This document shows positions 47,446-59,729 of a DNA stretch of 64,000 bases, one piece after another. The translations under genes were made by a program, and so were the position numbers. Source of the stretch: Trichuris trichiura (taxonomy: Eukaryota; Nematoda; Enoplea; Trichinellida; Trichuridae). Where the stretch lies: NCBI GenBank assembly GCA_037903355.1, contig JBAJFE010000020.1:248001-312000 (forward strand). Reading direction: 5' to 3'. The notes beneath the pieces were generated by a model. That model did no database searches, was not told the origin of the DNA, and was given only the letters and a program-made list of their open reading frames with translations. Within the stretch, counting starts at the first letter, position 1. Each line of letters opens with the position of its first letter.

Positions 47446-49596
47446 TTCGGAAGAAAACCTCATATAGGTTATTTCCGAACATTTGGGATCAAGGGCTTCG
47501 CGCTGAACAAAAGGCCTGAAAAAGGAAAATTTGATCCCAGAGGGATACCTTGCACTTTCGCTGGATATTCTGAAGTTTCCAAAGGTTTCCGAGTTGTTTT
47601 GGATGGAGAACGTCACGTAAGCGTTACTAGAGATTTGAAGTGTGTTGACAACTTTGGAGAAACCGAAACTGTTGGAGAATTCCTTACGGCAGAAACGTTC
47701 ACAAATGGTACCCGTTATGATGACCCTCAGGACGAGGGTAAGGTACGAAACGGTATCGACATTCCAGTGACCAGGAATGGACAAATGAGCGTGGGTCTGC
47801 CTGCTGAACCAGTGACAGTACCTGACAAAGAAGCTCGACGAGATGCGCAAGTTCGATGGCGCGGACGTCCCAGGTTAATCCGTACAGGAAAAAGGGGGAG
47901 ACCGCGCAAGCAGTATCATTTTCGGGAGACTTCAGCTGAATGTCCAAGTGATGAATCGAAAGAAGAGACTTTTGAAAGCGTGGTGAAAAATGAAACTGTC
48001 GAACGGAACGTCGAAGCTGGTGCCGTTGCTGAAATTTCATTAGCAGAGGCAATGGAAAGTCCTGATGCCAGAGAATGGTATGATGCGATTAAAACGGAAA
48101 TCTTATCCCTTGTCGAAAATAACTCATTGTTTATCATGGGAAGACCTTCAGATCGGCAAATCGTTGAAAGCCGATTAGTTCTGTGCAACAAACTTAAGGC
48201 AGACGGGAGTTTAGAACGTCGTAAAGCTAGGCTGGTTGCCAAAGGTTACACCCAACAACATGGCACCGATTTCAAGGAGACTTTTGCTCCTGTTGTACGT
48301 CTCAATTCAATTCGTACAATGATGGCTTTAGCTGTTGAGAAAAGTTTAACAATTCATCAACTTGATATTGCTACTGCCTTTCTAAACGGTGACTTGGAAG
48401 AAGAAATTTTCATGCAACTACCTGATTTGCTTGAAAAGATGTTGGAGGAAATTGTACAAGAAAAGGTGCTGTCCAGTCAAATTCTAAACACGGCCCGTAA
48501 ATGGTTGCAGCAATTGCGGAAACTGAAGTACCCTGTTTGCAAGTTGAGCAAAGCAATTTATGGTCTTAAACAAGCTAGTCGTCAATGGTACAAGAAGTTA
48601 GACGAGAAGTTGCGTTATTTAGGAATGAAGCCTTTAGAGTCAGACCCATGTGTCTATTCAGTACCAGAGACAAATGGAGCTTTGAAGCGCGTTGCAATTT
48701 ATGTCGACGACACTTTTGTGCTGTCGAACGACGTCAAGTGGATAAAGGACGTTAAGACTGAACTGGCGAAGACATTTAAGGTCCGTGATCTGGGGCCCAT
48801 CAGCTATGGTCTTGGAATCCAGTTCAAACAAGATGAAAGAAAAGGAACAATCTCGATGTCCCAAAGCGTGTATGTGCTGAATCTTTTGAAGCGTTTTGGA
48901 ATGGAGAACTGCAAGCCAGCCACAACTCCTCTAGCACCCAACTTGAAGCTGACTAAGCCACTTACTGATAGCAAGGAAGAGATGCTCAGGTTTCCTTACC
49001 AGGTGTTAATTGGAAGTCTAATGTACTTGGCGGTAGCTACGAGACCTGACATTGCGTACGCTGTCAGTTCACTTAGCCGATTCAATACTAGCTACACTGA
49101 AGAACACTGGAAAGCTGCTAAGAGAATACTACGATATCTCAAAGGTACTTCAAATCTTGGACTCGTACATCGACGATCAGGGAAGCCACCAATGGGTTAT
49201 GCTGATGCCTATGGGGGCGGTTGTCCAGTTGACAAAAGGTCATATACAGGATTCCTTTTCAAGTACGGAAATGCCGCAGTGAGTTGGGAAGCCAGTAAAC
49301 AGCGTACAGTGGCGTTAAGCAGCACTGAAGCTGAATACATGAGTTTAGCTGACACTGTTAAAGAGGCCTTATGGATGAAGACCTTTCTTCGAAAAATTGA
49401 TGAGTCAGTTGTTGATGCAATCGATGTGTACAATGATAATTTTGGTGCTCAAGAGCTTGCTCAGAATTCAGTATTCCATGCCAGGACCAAGCATATTGAC
49501 ATCAAATACCCCTTTGTACGTGAGACGTTGTCGAGGGAACTCGTCAACGGAATATATTTGGCCACAGAGCAGGTGCCGGCCGATATCTTAACTTAG
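47446..49596 (+). pseudogene. Copia reverse transcriptase and RNase H
   Basis: A 665-codon open stretch (47599-49596): LDIATAFLNGDL (motif A), AIYGLKQASRQWY, IYVDDTFVLS (catalytic YVDD), then RNase H with GYADAYGGG and STEAEYMSLADTVKEALW. The first RNase H motif reads GYADAYGG, altered from the usual GYADADWAG pattern. It is downstream of the stop at 47443, so it would not be made as part of a full polyprotein. Confidence 0.85.
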
Positions 49597-49686
49597 GGAC
49601 TTTATTCGCCGAAGCATAACCTCTATGTGACGCAGCTTGGGTTGAAGTCCACGTAAGAGACTTCTTACACATCGATTGAGGTGTAG

Positions 49687-49794
49687 TGCTGGAAATGTAT
49701 CAGCTCAGCACGTGTTACATATCCTACACATCACTTTAACTTCCTACTGAGTTCTTACCAATAAACGGTGTATTCTGTGTTCGAAATTACAACA
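49687..49794 (+). repeat. Copia 3' LTR
   Basis: About 108 bp, starts TGCTGGAAATG, ends TTACAACA; no clear polypurine tract in the preceding bases. Confidence 0.85.
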
Positions 49795-51250
49795 AGAACA
49801 ACCGCTTAGTTCTGAAGTTTAACAAGCTTAAGGAACAACGATACTGGCAGAGTTAGAAAATAGTCGAATCAACACAATTAATGACGATGAAAAGGTGACG
49901 ATCAACCGTCAACGACGAATTAATGAGACTGAGACTGTGCTACCAAAACAGTCTGCTTTTTTTGGTTACGCGAATAATATGATACTGTCTTTAATTGTGA
50001 TGATGTCAACATTATAACGCGGCAAACTGATGTAGGCGTAAGCTAACTAACCTGCGGGTCAATTTACTGTATTAGTTGGTGTTGCCTCTCCGGGAATTAT
50101 CGTTGTTCCGCTTTGGATCGTTCGTGTGTGTACGGCCTGCGTACGGGCTGTATAAAGAACGATCTAGGCGTGAATTCAATCGGTAGCTACCCTGCTGGTA
50201 AGTTGCCCGTTTTATCCTTTCGTAGTATCAACTGCCAACAGTTTTGATGAGCAAAGCCTCGTTCTTCGTAAGCGTCATTTTTTCTCACCTCGTAGGGATT
50301 CAAGGTACGCAAAACAGTGCTCACCAATTTACAATTGGGCTCCACTTCTGTTCTCTTAAATCAAGTTAAAGCTATCCCACGTCTACAGAACGCGTTCGAC
50401 GCGTGTCAACGTCTCAGGGCTCAGTTGCGCAGCTTATAAGCTAAATAGAAATCAGGCACAAGGAAAGTGCCATTTTAAAAATCCGGTATTTCCATATGCC
50501 GAAAAGAAAATAGTTTTGCAACAGATTCAGGAAGTGACTTGAAAATCATTCATCGCCAGTTTAAGCACTCAGGCTGACGTCGTCGCAAGGCTTACTGACT
50601 TTTTTTTACTTTGCTTTGGTCTAAAACACGACCATTTAACTTTCAAAAGTCGTGTAGCTTACGATAGTCTTACTAATATCACTTGTGATTTTCTAGCCAC
50701 GCGGGCTGACTGGCGGTCCAAGAAATATCCGACGGGTTCCGCCGTCAGTTTCGGCCTGAAACACGGATGGTTGTTGCCAAGTCACGCAGTTTTCACCGTC
50801 GACCAGAGAGCAGCACGTCGTCATCAACACTGATCGACAGTGATGCCCTCTACGAAGGGTTATATCCGTCTTCGTCTGCTCATCTCAGTGGAAACAGCGT
50901 TACGTAAATTTGGTGCGTTGAAACCCGGGTTCGAACGATCGTTGTGCTATGGCATAACGGGCTGATAAGGCTGCGTCTGTGAGCGCCAATGAAGTTAAGG
51001 TGTACGAAATAAACTTGAAGAAACGTGCCAGCGCGACACTGCATCTTAGCTTTGCTGTTCAGAGCGAGAGAGCAGTTCAGGACGGCTGTCTTACGCGGAG
51101 TGAAGAATGAAAATTCGCTTTGCTTGTTTCTGAAAACTTTTAATAAAACGCCGTGTTGTGACATGCAAAATAAAATTTTTTGCCTTATAGATGGGCTCAT
51201 TTTAAGTTTTACGCATCATCGAATAGCGGTTTCATTTCTACACAAGTAAG
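49795..51250. repeat. Direct repeat D1
   Basis: Homologous to D2 (54362-56120) over its whole length apart from a solo LTR in D2. Contains TATAAAGAACGATC (about 50151) and AATAAAACG (about 51141), so it could be a promoter/terminator unit of an unknown retroelement. No protein-coding frame recognised. Confidence 0.75.
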
Positions 51251-51424
51251 TTCGTTTCGGGTGAAAACTTTGCTAGTCCAAAAGACGAATGAAGATTTTC
51301 GAAACGCGAGTTCTTGGTGACGTCACAGCTCTGCCAGAGAAACCTGCATTTTTTGCGACCTCAAAAAGTTACAGCGTGACAATGGATGGCGAGAAAACAA
51401 GATGCAAACGAGCTTCTTATAGAG

Positions 51425-53991
51425 CATAGGTTCTCAAACTTTTTGATGCATCGCCCCCCTGTGAACGTTCCTGACCGCTACTGCCCTCCAATTCCGGTTG
51501 GTCAATTTCGAGCGCGCTGATTGGCTGGAAGGTTGGACGTGGCATAGCCGGGAGGTTAGTAGGTTCTCAAACATTTCCCTCTGTCGCTCCCGATGGGAAA
51601 ATTTTTGCAAAACCGCTACTCGTGAGAACATTTTGCACAAAAGACTTCAACTCCTGGTCACCTGAAAGGCGTACTGTACCACTCCTGCTTTTCCACCAAC
51701 CACTTTACGATGTGAAAATTTCTGCTTGCCTTTCACATCTCTTGTCACATTTTTCAGGACATGGAGTCACATATGCAAGAAGCATTCATTAGCGTTTCCT
51801 GAAAAAAACAATCAGTGTGCGTCTGTTTGTTTTCTTATGTACACCAAAAAGAATTGTAGTGAGAAGGAACCAGATTGAAGTGAAAGCGCTTAAGCGAGAA
51901 AATACAAAAGAAACTATAACGCAAGTTTGCGACTGCACATGAACGGACACTACTCAATGTGATGGGTATGCTTAATGCAGTACGAGCAAGTTGTCTACGT
52001 TTGGCTGCCTCTTTGTCATCATCAGTCTAAGGTCACCTCGATTCACTATGTCCAGCTGACATCTCTCTTGCTACTTAGAAGCTCCGTAACTGCGCTAAAA
52101 CCGCAATCTGCTAAATAAAACAATGGAAACGCAATAAGGATGTTTTTTACAGGAGCCCATAACAGCGGAAACAGTTTCCTTATTTCGCTCTGGACCCAAA
52201 ACTGCTGATATTCACTTTTCAATTTCACTTTCAGCTCTTCACTGCTTTGCAGTTCAAGCAGTTTTCCCTGCAATTCCATCTCCGCTTCGCCGACGTTGGA
52301 CATAGGGTCTATTGCTCACTGTGGAATTTTTAAGTTAAGGATATCACTGAACCGTTCCGTCGAGTCAACGTGCAAGTGTTGACAGTACACTTCAACTTCT
52401 TGTTTAGCGATGTCCTCTTCTTCCTTCAGTGCAGCTAGAAGGGGAAACGGATAGAACTCACCGGCCCGTAAGTTTCCTTTGAAAGTTGGCAATTTCGCGG
52501 CGAAAGCAGATATAACTCCTTTCGTTTTAATCAAGTCTAAGTCACTGCCTTATAGCTGCAAGTTCATTACATTGAATTTGTAGTATACGTCTGCCAGATA
52601 CGCGATGTCCTTCATGTTTTTCTTTAAATTTTCTCGTAGAGAAGGGTTCACACACCACAAAAGTTCTAGAACTGTGTCAAAGAGGCTGTAAAAGCGAGTT
52701 AAACAAGCACCTTTTGACAACCAGCGAACTTCAGTGTGAAGTAACAGGCCATTGAAGTCTTCATGATTCTGTTCACCAAGCTGTCTGAATAGTTCCTCAT
52801 TCAGCGATTTACTTTTGATGGTATCAACCGCTGTAAGAACCAATTGGAGTGATCAGTTTAATCGTTCGCTCAGGCGTCTTGTGGCTAAATGCTGTTGGTG
52901 AATGACGCAATGAACCACCAAAAAGCCAGTAACGAGCTGCTTCAAATGTGCGAGAAAGCCGCGGTAGCAGCCCACCATCGACGGTGCTCCACCGGTTGCC
53001 ACAGCAACTATGATCGCTGTAGGCATGTTTTTATCCTTGAAACATTTTTCTACAGCAAGGAAATAGGGCTTCTTGTTTGGTATCTGTCTGCAACTGTGTG
53101 GCAAACAGCAGTTCCTGTACCAGGGCTTCATCCATTACGAATCGGACATAACCTATTAATACTGCTTCATTGTTAGGTAAGATCGATTAATCAAGCTGCA
53201 AAGAAAAATGCGTTGCTCTCAAGAAGTCGCATAGAGTGCGTTCTACGTCGTTGCTCATTTCGTCAATCCTTCCTTGCACCGTGTCATTACTCAGAGGTAT
53301 CCTTCCGATTATTTTAGTTGTTGACATGTGCAGTACAGTCTGGATAACTTCGCTAATCACGGGAAGCAACAGTGTTTCCCCAATGTTATGTGGCTTTCCA
53401 CATTTTGCAAACAGTAATGAAATGGTATAAGACGCACGCAGGCCGTCTTTATCTTTTCCTGGTGCCGGTGGCAACATACGTGGCAATATGTTCGTTGCAC
53501 AAAATTTCTGGCGAAGCGACTGAAAGTAGCTGATGTTGTTGTCACGCATGTCTGGATGTACTCTATTAATGTGGTCTTGTAGCCTCGATGGCTTCATAGA
53601 TTCGTTCGAAAACACTACCACAAATCAAACACAGAGGTAGCCATTTAGTCGCAGGTGAAGGAATGAAACAGCTAGGTCAGAATAGGATGAACTCTAAGCA
53701 ATCCCCAATTGACCTTCTTTGAACTTACCGTCTCAACTTTTGGCGGAGTTGAGCCATGAAAAACACCATTGTTCAATTGCGCCCTCCATCCCCACTTGAC
53801 CACCTTTAAAGTCCCGCCTCCACTTCTGGCGAGAACGAGTTAAGAAAGGCCCTTCTTACGCTGGTTTTTCTGACAGCCTTTTTGCGCTAGAGACAATTCT
53901 TCCAGAATTTCTCTTATGTGATTCTCAACGCCCCCGCATAAGTTTCCCATCGCCCCCCAGTGGGCGATATCGCCCACTTTGAGAACCTAGG
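51425..53991 (-). mobile_element. Complete but inactivated hAT element (ZBED5/SCAND3-like)
   Basis: Ends CATAGGTTCTCAAA and, inverted, CCTAGGTTCTCAAA, flanked by a perfect 8-bp duplication TTATAGAG (51417-51424, 53992-53999). The transposase lies on the minus strand. Subterminal CCCCC-rich tracts match the 446-bp MITE at 3087. Confidence 0.92.
52046..53690 (-). pseudogene. hAT transposase, broken
   Basis: Reading from 53690 downward: a BED finger (PLCLICGSVF then NESMKPSRLQDHINRVHPD), split by a frameshift; the KCGKPHNIGETLLLPVIS block; a segment with VATGGAPSMVGCYRGFL, where the normally conserved TDGAPSM aspartate is Gly; HTEVRWLSKGACLTRFYSL; and the C-terminal dimerisation region LFYLADCGFSAVTELLSSKRD. 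At least four frameshifts or stops separate these pieces. In the active family this protein excises and reinserts DNA. Confidence 0.88.
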
Positions 53992-53999
53992 TTATAGAG

Positions 54000-54361
54000 G
54001 AACGGTTTTGTCAATTTCTTAAAGCAGGATGCTTTCTCACAGCCTGCAGTACTTTGTTGCATGATCACCCGTCCGCGACATTTTTCATTCTCCTTTGCAT
54101 AATGGGTACACGTAATTAAATAACGAATTGCTATACCAACGAGAGATGATTGATTATTAGGAAAAATTTCGTAAGGCAACTGATTCTCAGATTAGTTTCA
54201 TTCTAACTTTTACCTACCAGTTGACCACGGGTCCATCGATTCAGCATTTGTTTCGTTTAATTACATATGCTGACTACACCATGATAAACCGAAAGTACTT
54301 TGGAAGAATTCATAGAAAACGCAACGTAACGTAAAGTTGTCCGCGGTTCAACTACGTGGAC
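54000..54361. other. Short unique segment between hAT and D2
   Basis: No feature seen. Confidence 0.4.
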
Positions 54362-56120
54362 GTGGGCATGAGAATAACCGCCTATTTTTGAAGTTTAACA
54401 AGCTTATGGAACGGCGAGATTGTCAGAGATGAGGAAATAGTCGAATCAACAGAATTAATGACGATGAAAAGCTGACGACAAAATGTCAACTAAAAATTGA
54501 TGAGACTGAAACTGTGCTACAAAAAAATCTGCTTTGTTTTTTAGTTACGCGAATAATATGATACTGTCTTTAATTGTGATGATGTCAACATTATAACGCG
54601 GCAAATTGATGTAGGCGTAAGCTAACTAACCTGCAGGTCAATTTACTGTATTAGTTGGTGTTGCCTCTCCGGGAATTATCATTGTTCCACTTTGGATCGT
54701 TCGTATGTGTACGGCTTGCGTACGGGCTGTATAAAGAACGATCTAGGCGTGAATTCAACCGGTAGCTACCCTGCTGGTAAGTCGCCCGTTTTATCCTTTC
54801 GTAGTATCAACTGCCAACAGTTTTGATGAGCAAAGCCGCGTTCTTCGTAAGCGTCATTTTTTCTCACCTCGTAGGGATTCAAGCTACGCAAAACAATGCT
54901 CATCAATTTACAGTTGGACTCCACTTCTGTTCTCTTAAATCAAGTTAAAGCTATCTCGCGTCTACAGAACGCGTTCGACGCGTGTCAACGTCACAGCGCT
55001 CAGTTGCGCAGCTTATAAGCCAAGTAGAGGTCAGGCACAAGGAAAGTGCCATTTTAAAAATCCGATATTTCCATATGCCGAAAAGAAAATAATTTTGCGA
55101 CAGATTTAGGAAGTGACTCCGAAATCATTCATCGCCAGTTTAAACAGTCAACTTGGCGTAGCCGCAAGGCTTACTGACCTTTTTTTACTTTGCTTTGTTC
55201 TAAAACACGACTGTTTAAGTTTCAAAAGTCGTGTAGCTTACGATAGTCTTACTAATATCACTTATGATTTTCTAGCCACGCGGGCTGACTGGCGGTCCAA
55301 GAGATATCCGACGGGTTCCGCCGTCAGTTTCGGCCCGAAACGCGGCGAACTGTCCAAGAGTCTCAGATTTTTCGCCGTCGACCAGTGTCATTGCTTGATC
55401 AAAACCACCACCCTACGTTCTGCATTCCTTTATTGCGTGACTACGACACCTCTCGTGTTGTCATTATTTGCATATAGCTAGCCCCCCTGTACATGCACTT
55501 GGCTGATAACGTTTGCACACGTAGCCCTTCCGACATTTTGAAAGCGGTTTTGCTTGATAAAAAGTGTTTAACGTCTGCAAGACCGTCCAGACGTCTGCTC
55601 CACTCTCCTCCGTTTACGCTACGAGTGCGGTCGTTCCGTAGTCCGTTGTGCTCTGGCACTCCGTTTTCATCACCCGTTCCGTTACCACCGTTTCATTCTA
55701 TATTTGCGTTTTGCTTTGTATTTTTATCGTTCATTACCATTAAACGGCATCGTTGCTAAAACTTCAAGCCTTCTAATCCAGCAACGACAACCAGAGAGCA
55801 GCACATCGTCATCAATACTGATCGACAGTGACACCCTCTATGAAGGGTTGTATCCGTGTTCGTCAACTCATCTCAATGGAAACAGCGTTACGCAAATTTG
55901 GTGCGTTGGACACTGGGTAACGCGCTGATAAGGCTGCGTCTATGAGCGCCAATGAGGTTAAGCTGTACGAAATAAACTTGAAGAAACATGCCCGCGCAAC
56001 GCTGCCTCTTATCATTGCAGTTCAGAGCGACAAAAGAGTTTGGGAGTGAAGAATGAAAAATTCGCTTTGGTTGTTTTTGAAAACTTTAATAAAACGCTGT
56101 GTTGTGACGTGCAAAGTAAA
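54362..56120. repeat. Direct repeat D2
   Basis: Second copy of D1, same orientation, with TATAAAGAACGATC at about 54729 and AATAAAACG at about 56090; interrupted by the solo LTR at 55386-55789. Confidence 0.75.
55386..55789. mobile_element. Solo LTR (404 bp)
   Basis: Begins TGTCATTGCT and ends AGCAACGACA (inverted match TGTC[A/G]TTGCT), flanked by a perfect 5-bp duplication ACCAG (55381-55385, 55790-55794). D1 at about 50800 has the uninterrupted sequence with ACCAG once. TG...CA ends, 5-bp duplication and LTR-like length point to a BEL/Pao- or Gypsy-type solo LTR; the family cannot be named without an internal region. Confidence 0.85.
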
Positions 56121-56129
56121 ACTTACAAT

Positions 56130-58490
56130 TGGGCTCCACTCCACTCGTAGGATAGTCACACAAACACTTACTGTAAGGCAGTGGAATTAACTTAAGCACA
56201 AAAAATGCCAGCAGCAAAAACCATGCAGTTGTTCCAGTTGGAAATGATTTTGCATAAGCAGGTGGAAAGCAATAGGACAATAGCTGTGAACAATTAGTAG
56301 CAGCAGAAGCAATAGTTATGCTTATATGTTCTGATTTTATGCTTTGAAATAGATAGTATTTTATTTTAAAGACTGTCCGATAATGGGTCAGCTGGTTTTT
56401 GGAAAAGAAAAAAGCGGCTTGATTTCGTTGCAAGTTAAAAAACGTTAAACGGGTTAGGTTCGGTTAGTCCATTTCAATCAAAAATGGGGCTCCTTGGGAG
56501 GCTGAAATGGAAGCTTAATTTGCTGTGCAGTCAGAATGTTGTCATATGCGTCAAAAGGTGTCTGCATTAAATTGTATGAATTAAAACTAGTACGTCAAAT
56601 TTTCTGGACAGGACTAGTTTTGAATTGTGATCCGGTGAACACTAAAAAGTACGGCAGGGGCAGTGATCATGTCTCCTAGGCGCGCTACCGTCATACTGTA
56701 AGTTTGCCGGCCATCCTGCCCTGCCCTTACATAAGAATCAGACTAAACATAAAGCTTATGTCTTGGCCTAGATTTGTGTAAGGGCAAAAAAGAGTAATTG
56801 GCATGCTGTGCAGTAAAGGCGCAACAAAGTAAGAGCATGCTTGCAAGAAAGGAACCTGCATTTCTCAGATGTTGGGGCGCCTAGGAGACAAGATTCCTGG
56901 GCGGATGTGGAGTCTTTAACAGTTCTTCAGAACTGAGCAAACCTCCTATATTCAAAATTCGTTTATGGGTTTAAATGTCCTTAAATGCCTTCATCTGCCT
57001 ACTTGAATCAGGCCTTGTCTCACAGCCGCCCCACCGTCATACTGTTAAGTCTGCTCTGACGTAAGGCTAAGGTTTTAAGCCCTATGCTTAAGTATTGGCA
57101 GAACTGAATGAACTGCAAACTTGCAGTACGATGGTGGCAGGCTTGAACTGTCCAAAATAGAGAAACAAAATATTGTTCCCATATTTTTATTGAGCAGTAG
57201 ATGATGCACTGTGCCACTAACTCTTTGATTAAATCCATTGAATTTCTCAGTTGAACAAAAGAAGTACATACAGTTTTTTATTTTTGTCCTTTGAACTAAT
57301 AGTAGCAGCAGCTAAATGTGAACTTATATTTTTGGTTATGCTTTAATTCAATGATTTTCTTTAAAGTGGTGTTTATCGCAGCTGATAAAGGACTTAGAAA
57401 TTTCGTCGTTTGATAATATAACTCTCGTTGGGCGAAGTGCATACATGCGCTCAGTAGGAATCAAACATGAGTTTATGTTCTAGTTGTTCTTGTTCTGTTT
57501 GATTTTATCGGCTTTTGTCGTTGTGTTTGAGATATCCACAGCGGTAAGGTAACTTTAGTGCAACAAATAAACTTTCGCAGTCGTTGTCTGCGCTCCGTTT
57601 CGATGTTCTCTTTCGTTGTTGTTCGTATTTTTCACCGACTTAGATCGTTCTACCGATCGTACGTTTTATGGCACAAACTTCGCACAAAACTAGGGGCATT
57701 TTAGCTGTCCTAAATGCTTGTTTAAACACGGGACACTCTCAGTTTCAGTTTAATGCTTTGCTCACGACTTGTTGAAATCGTAGTAAATGAAGTCTTTTTT
57801 TTTACATTCCATATCCATTTGGAAACGAAGTGCTTTTTAACGGCCTAAAATTGCATAACATTGGTACAGGATAGTACTGTAAAAGCGTGTATCGAAGCTT
57901 CCTTAAAAGAGTAGAGATTTTGGGAAAGTCTTTTTCTCTTCCTCGGTTTTAATGCTGTATTAATTTTCAAGCAGGCAAAGACCTTTCCCGAAAGCTCTGT
58001 GCTTTCTAAAAACGTTTAATAAATAATTTTATGTTGTGCCAACAGTGTGAAATTCATTATTATCCGTTTAGAGTTTCTACCAATTAGACGGTTTATGTAG
58101 AGGCAAACTTTCGAGGTGTGCACTCTCTGCGCTATGCTTGTACTGTTCAGTCTTGCAGATTACAGTGAAAGCATTTTTGTACAGGTTTTGATTAAGTATT
58201 TCTGGCTGTTTCAGTGAATTTTAATGGCGAAAGTATGTGAAAAATTTTTTGAAGAGGCGATATGTGGTCACGCGTAACAGATCGGCTTGTTGCTCATTTC
58301 TTTAACGACTTGTAAATTTCAGAACGATTCGTGACCGTTAATGTCCCTATATGCGCGGCTGCCTTCTTCCTCTCAGAGGCTGAATTATTCTTTTAAAAAC
58401 AGAAGCGCACTCTGGACATAACACTGTTGGCTGTCGGTAGTCGTAGTCCAAATTTAATTTCATCCTCTTTAATCTTAGAAATACCGTGTA
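56130..58490. other. Spacer without recognisable gene
   Basis: Minus-strand frames 56433-56086 and 57238-57020 have no motifs. CCCGAAAGCTCTG near 57989 resembles the 3' half of the hammerhead cores but no CTGANGA partner was found. Confidence 0.35.
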
Positions 58491-58497
58491 CTTGCAA

Positions 58498-58773
58498 TCA
58501 ATTAGTATTAAAGGCAACGTGAAGTTGCCAGGCAATTCTGGAGAGCTCTGCGAAGTTTATTTCTGTAATAGGCCGTTTGGGGACACTGTTTCCAGCTGGG
58601 ATTTCTTTTGACTGCTTTAGTAACGACCAATTCCTTCGTCGATTCGAGATCACTAAAGTTTTTTCTTTATTCTTATTGAATTTCACTTTTAATTTCAACG
58701 TACTTCGTGGCCTAGGTACTCCCTTAGTTTCAACTGCTTTGTTTTCATCAATAGAAACGATGCAATTCACAAC
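58498..58773 (-). other. Candidate unassigned exon
   Basis: Minus-strand frame following an acceptor-like GACAATGCTTTAG; encodes a basic stretch (STLKLKVKFNKNKEKTLV, RRRNWSLLKQ). No family recognised. A second such candidate follows at 59315-59125 (FGLWWQFVTTEDVTKFI, after a TCCCAG acceptor). They may belong to one minus-strand gene, but no join was established. Confidence 0.25.
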
Positions 58774-59124
58774 CTAAAGCATTGTCCCAACAATCGCCTA
58801 TTGCTGTGAAAGAATTAAAGGGGGGTTGCCCGTAAGTCACGATACCACAATTAACCATGCAAAAGGTGGATGAGTGACTGACGTGCGAGCAGCTACTCAC
58901 ACCCATTTTGACTGCCAAATATTATTACATACGGTATAGAAGTGTGAAGGTAAAAATAAATACAAAACGAAAGCAAAAATCCGAGCAACAGCTTCACATG
59001 TGGTCAAGTATGTGTAATTTTTCATTGCAGTATTTCCTTATGTAGTGCACTGAGCGAATATGGCCGCGCTTAGAAGCTTGAATTTTGAACCACACTTCGA
59101 GTGAAGTTTATAGTCATCTACGTT

Positions 59125-59315
59125 TCACTGGCTACATTCATCATTTTCATCTTGAAGGCCTCTCCAAATCCTCGGGGAAGACGGCAGGTAAACGCTCCTG
59201 TAAACTTCGGATATAAATTTTGTTACGTCTTCAGTTGTCACAAATTGCCACCATAGGCCGAAAGTTGCGTGTAATTGCTGTGAGGGCATTTTTAGACCAC
59301 TTTCTCCATTTCTGG
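59125..59315 (-). other. Candidate unassigned exon
   Basis: Open frame of about 63 codons after an AATCCCAG acceptor, aromatic-rich in the middle and acidic at the end (QDENDECSQ, stop). Not recognised; offered because of composition and exon-like border. Confidence 0.25.
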
Positions 59316-59678
59316 GATTCAAATTTTCTTAACTGGGATCTGTTTTAGATTGTACGCATATGTGTTAACGTTCGCACGGTAGCTTATTTCATTAAATAAA
59401 CGGAATGACATTCGTTCAATTCTTTACCCTTTTTATAGGATAAAGAAACCAAGACCTGAGCTGATGCCTTTCCGACTATTTAATGGAAATAATTCCGAAC
59501 TACTGGTTTTGAACACAGGGTGTTTCTTAACGGGGCAGTGGATCTTCATCACTACTTCATACGGTATGTGTTCTTGCCCGTTGATGGGTTCTGAAATTAA
59601 ACCGAAGCAAATGCCCTACCAACGGATGGATGAGCAATTATTAAGGAAAAATACAGAACAATTCTTAACAGTTTCGGA

Positions 59679-59709
59679 GCTTTCGGGACTAACCTTGTCC
59701 CGTCGTCAG
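59679..59709 (-). ncRNA. Hammerhead-like motif, element C left arm
   Basis: Minus strand: CTGACGA, stem GGGAC with loop AAGGTTA and GTCCC, GAAA, GCTCCG. Relative to families A and B both sides of stem II changed together (GGGUC/GACCC to GGGAC/GUCCC). Confidence 0.6.
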
Positions 59710-59729
59710 CGATGGTGGTAATGGTACTT

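Larger units (their letters stand above)
45298..49794 (+). mobile_element. Decayed Copia (Ty1/Copia) LTR retrotransposon
   Basis: LTRs of only about 110 bp (45298-45409 and 49687-49794), both TG...CA with AATAAACGGTGTA near the end. The internal order is gag, protease, integrase, RT, RNase H, as in Copia. No 5-bp target duplication (ATGTT versus AGAAC): the right flank joins repeat D1 instead of the rest of the Tigger copy, so one side was rearranged after insertion. Confidence 0.9.

Noticed and set aside
50920..50960. GGTTCGAAC box resembling a tRNA T-loop
   Set aside because: No acceptor stem or matching A box, and the D2 copy has lost the motif.
57980..58000. CCCGAAAGCTC as a further hammerhead
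   Set aside because: No upstream CTGANGA core or pairing stem.
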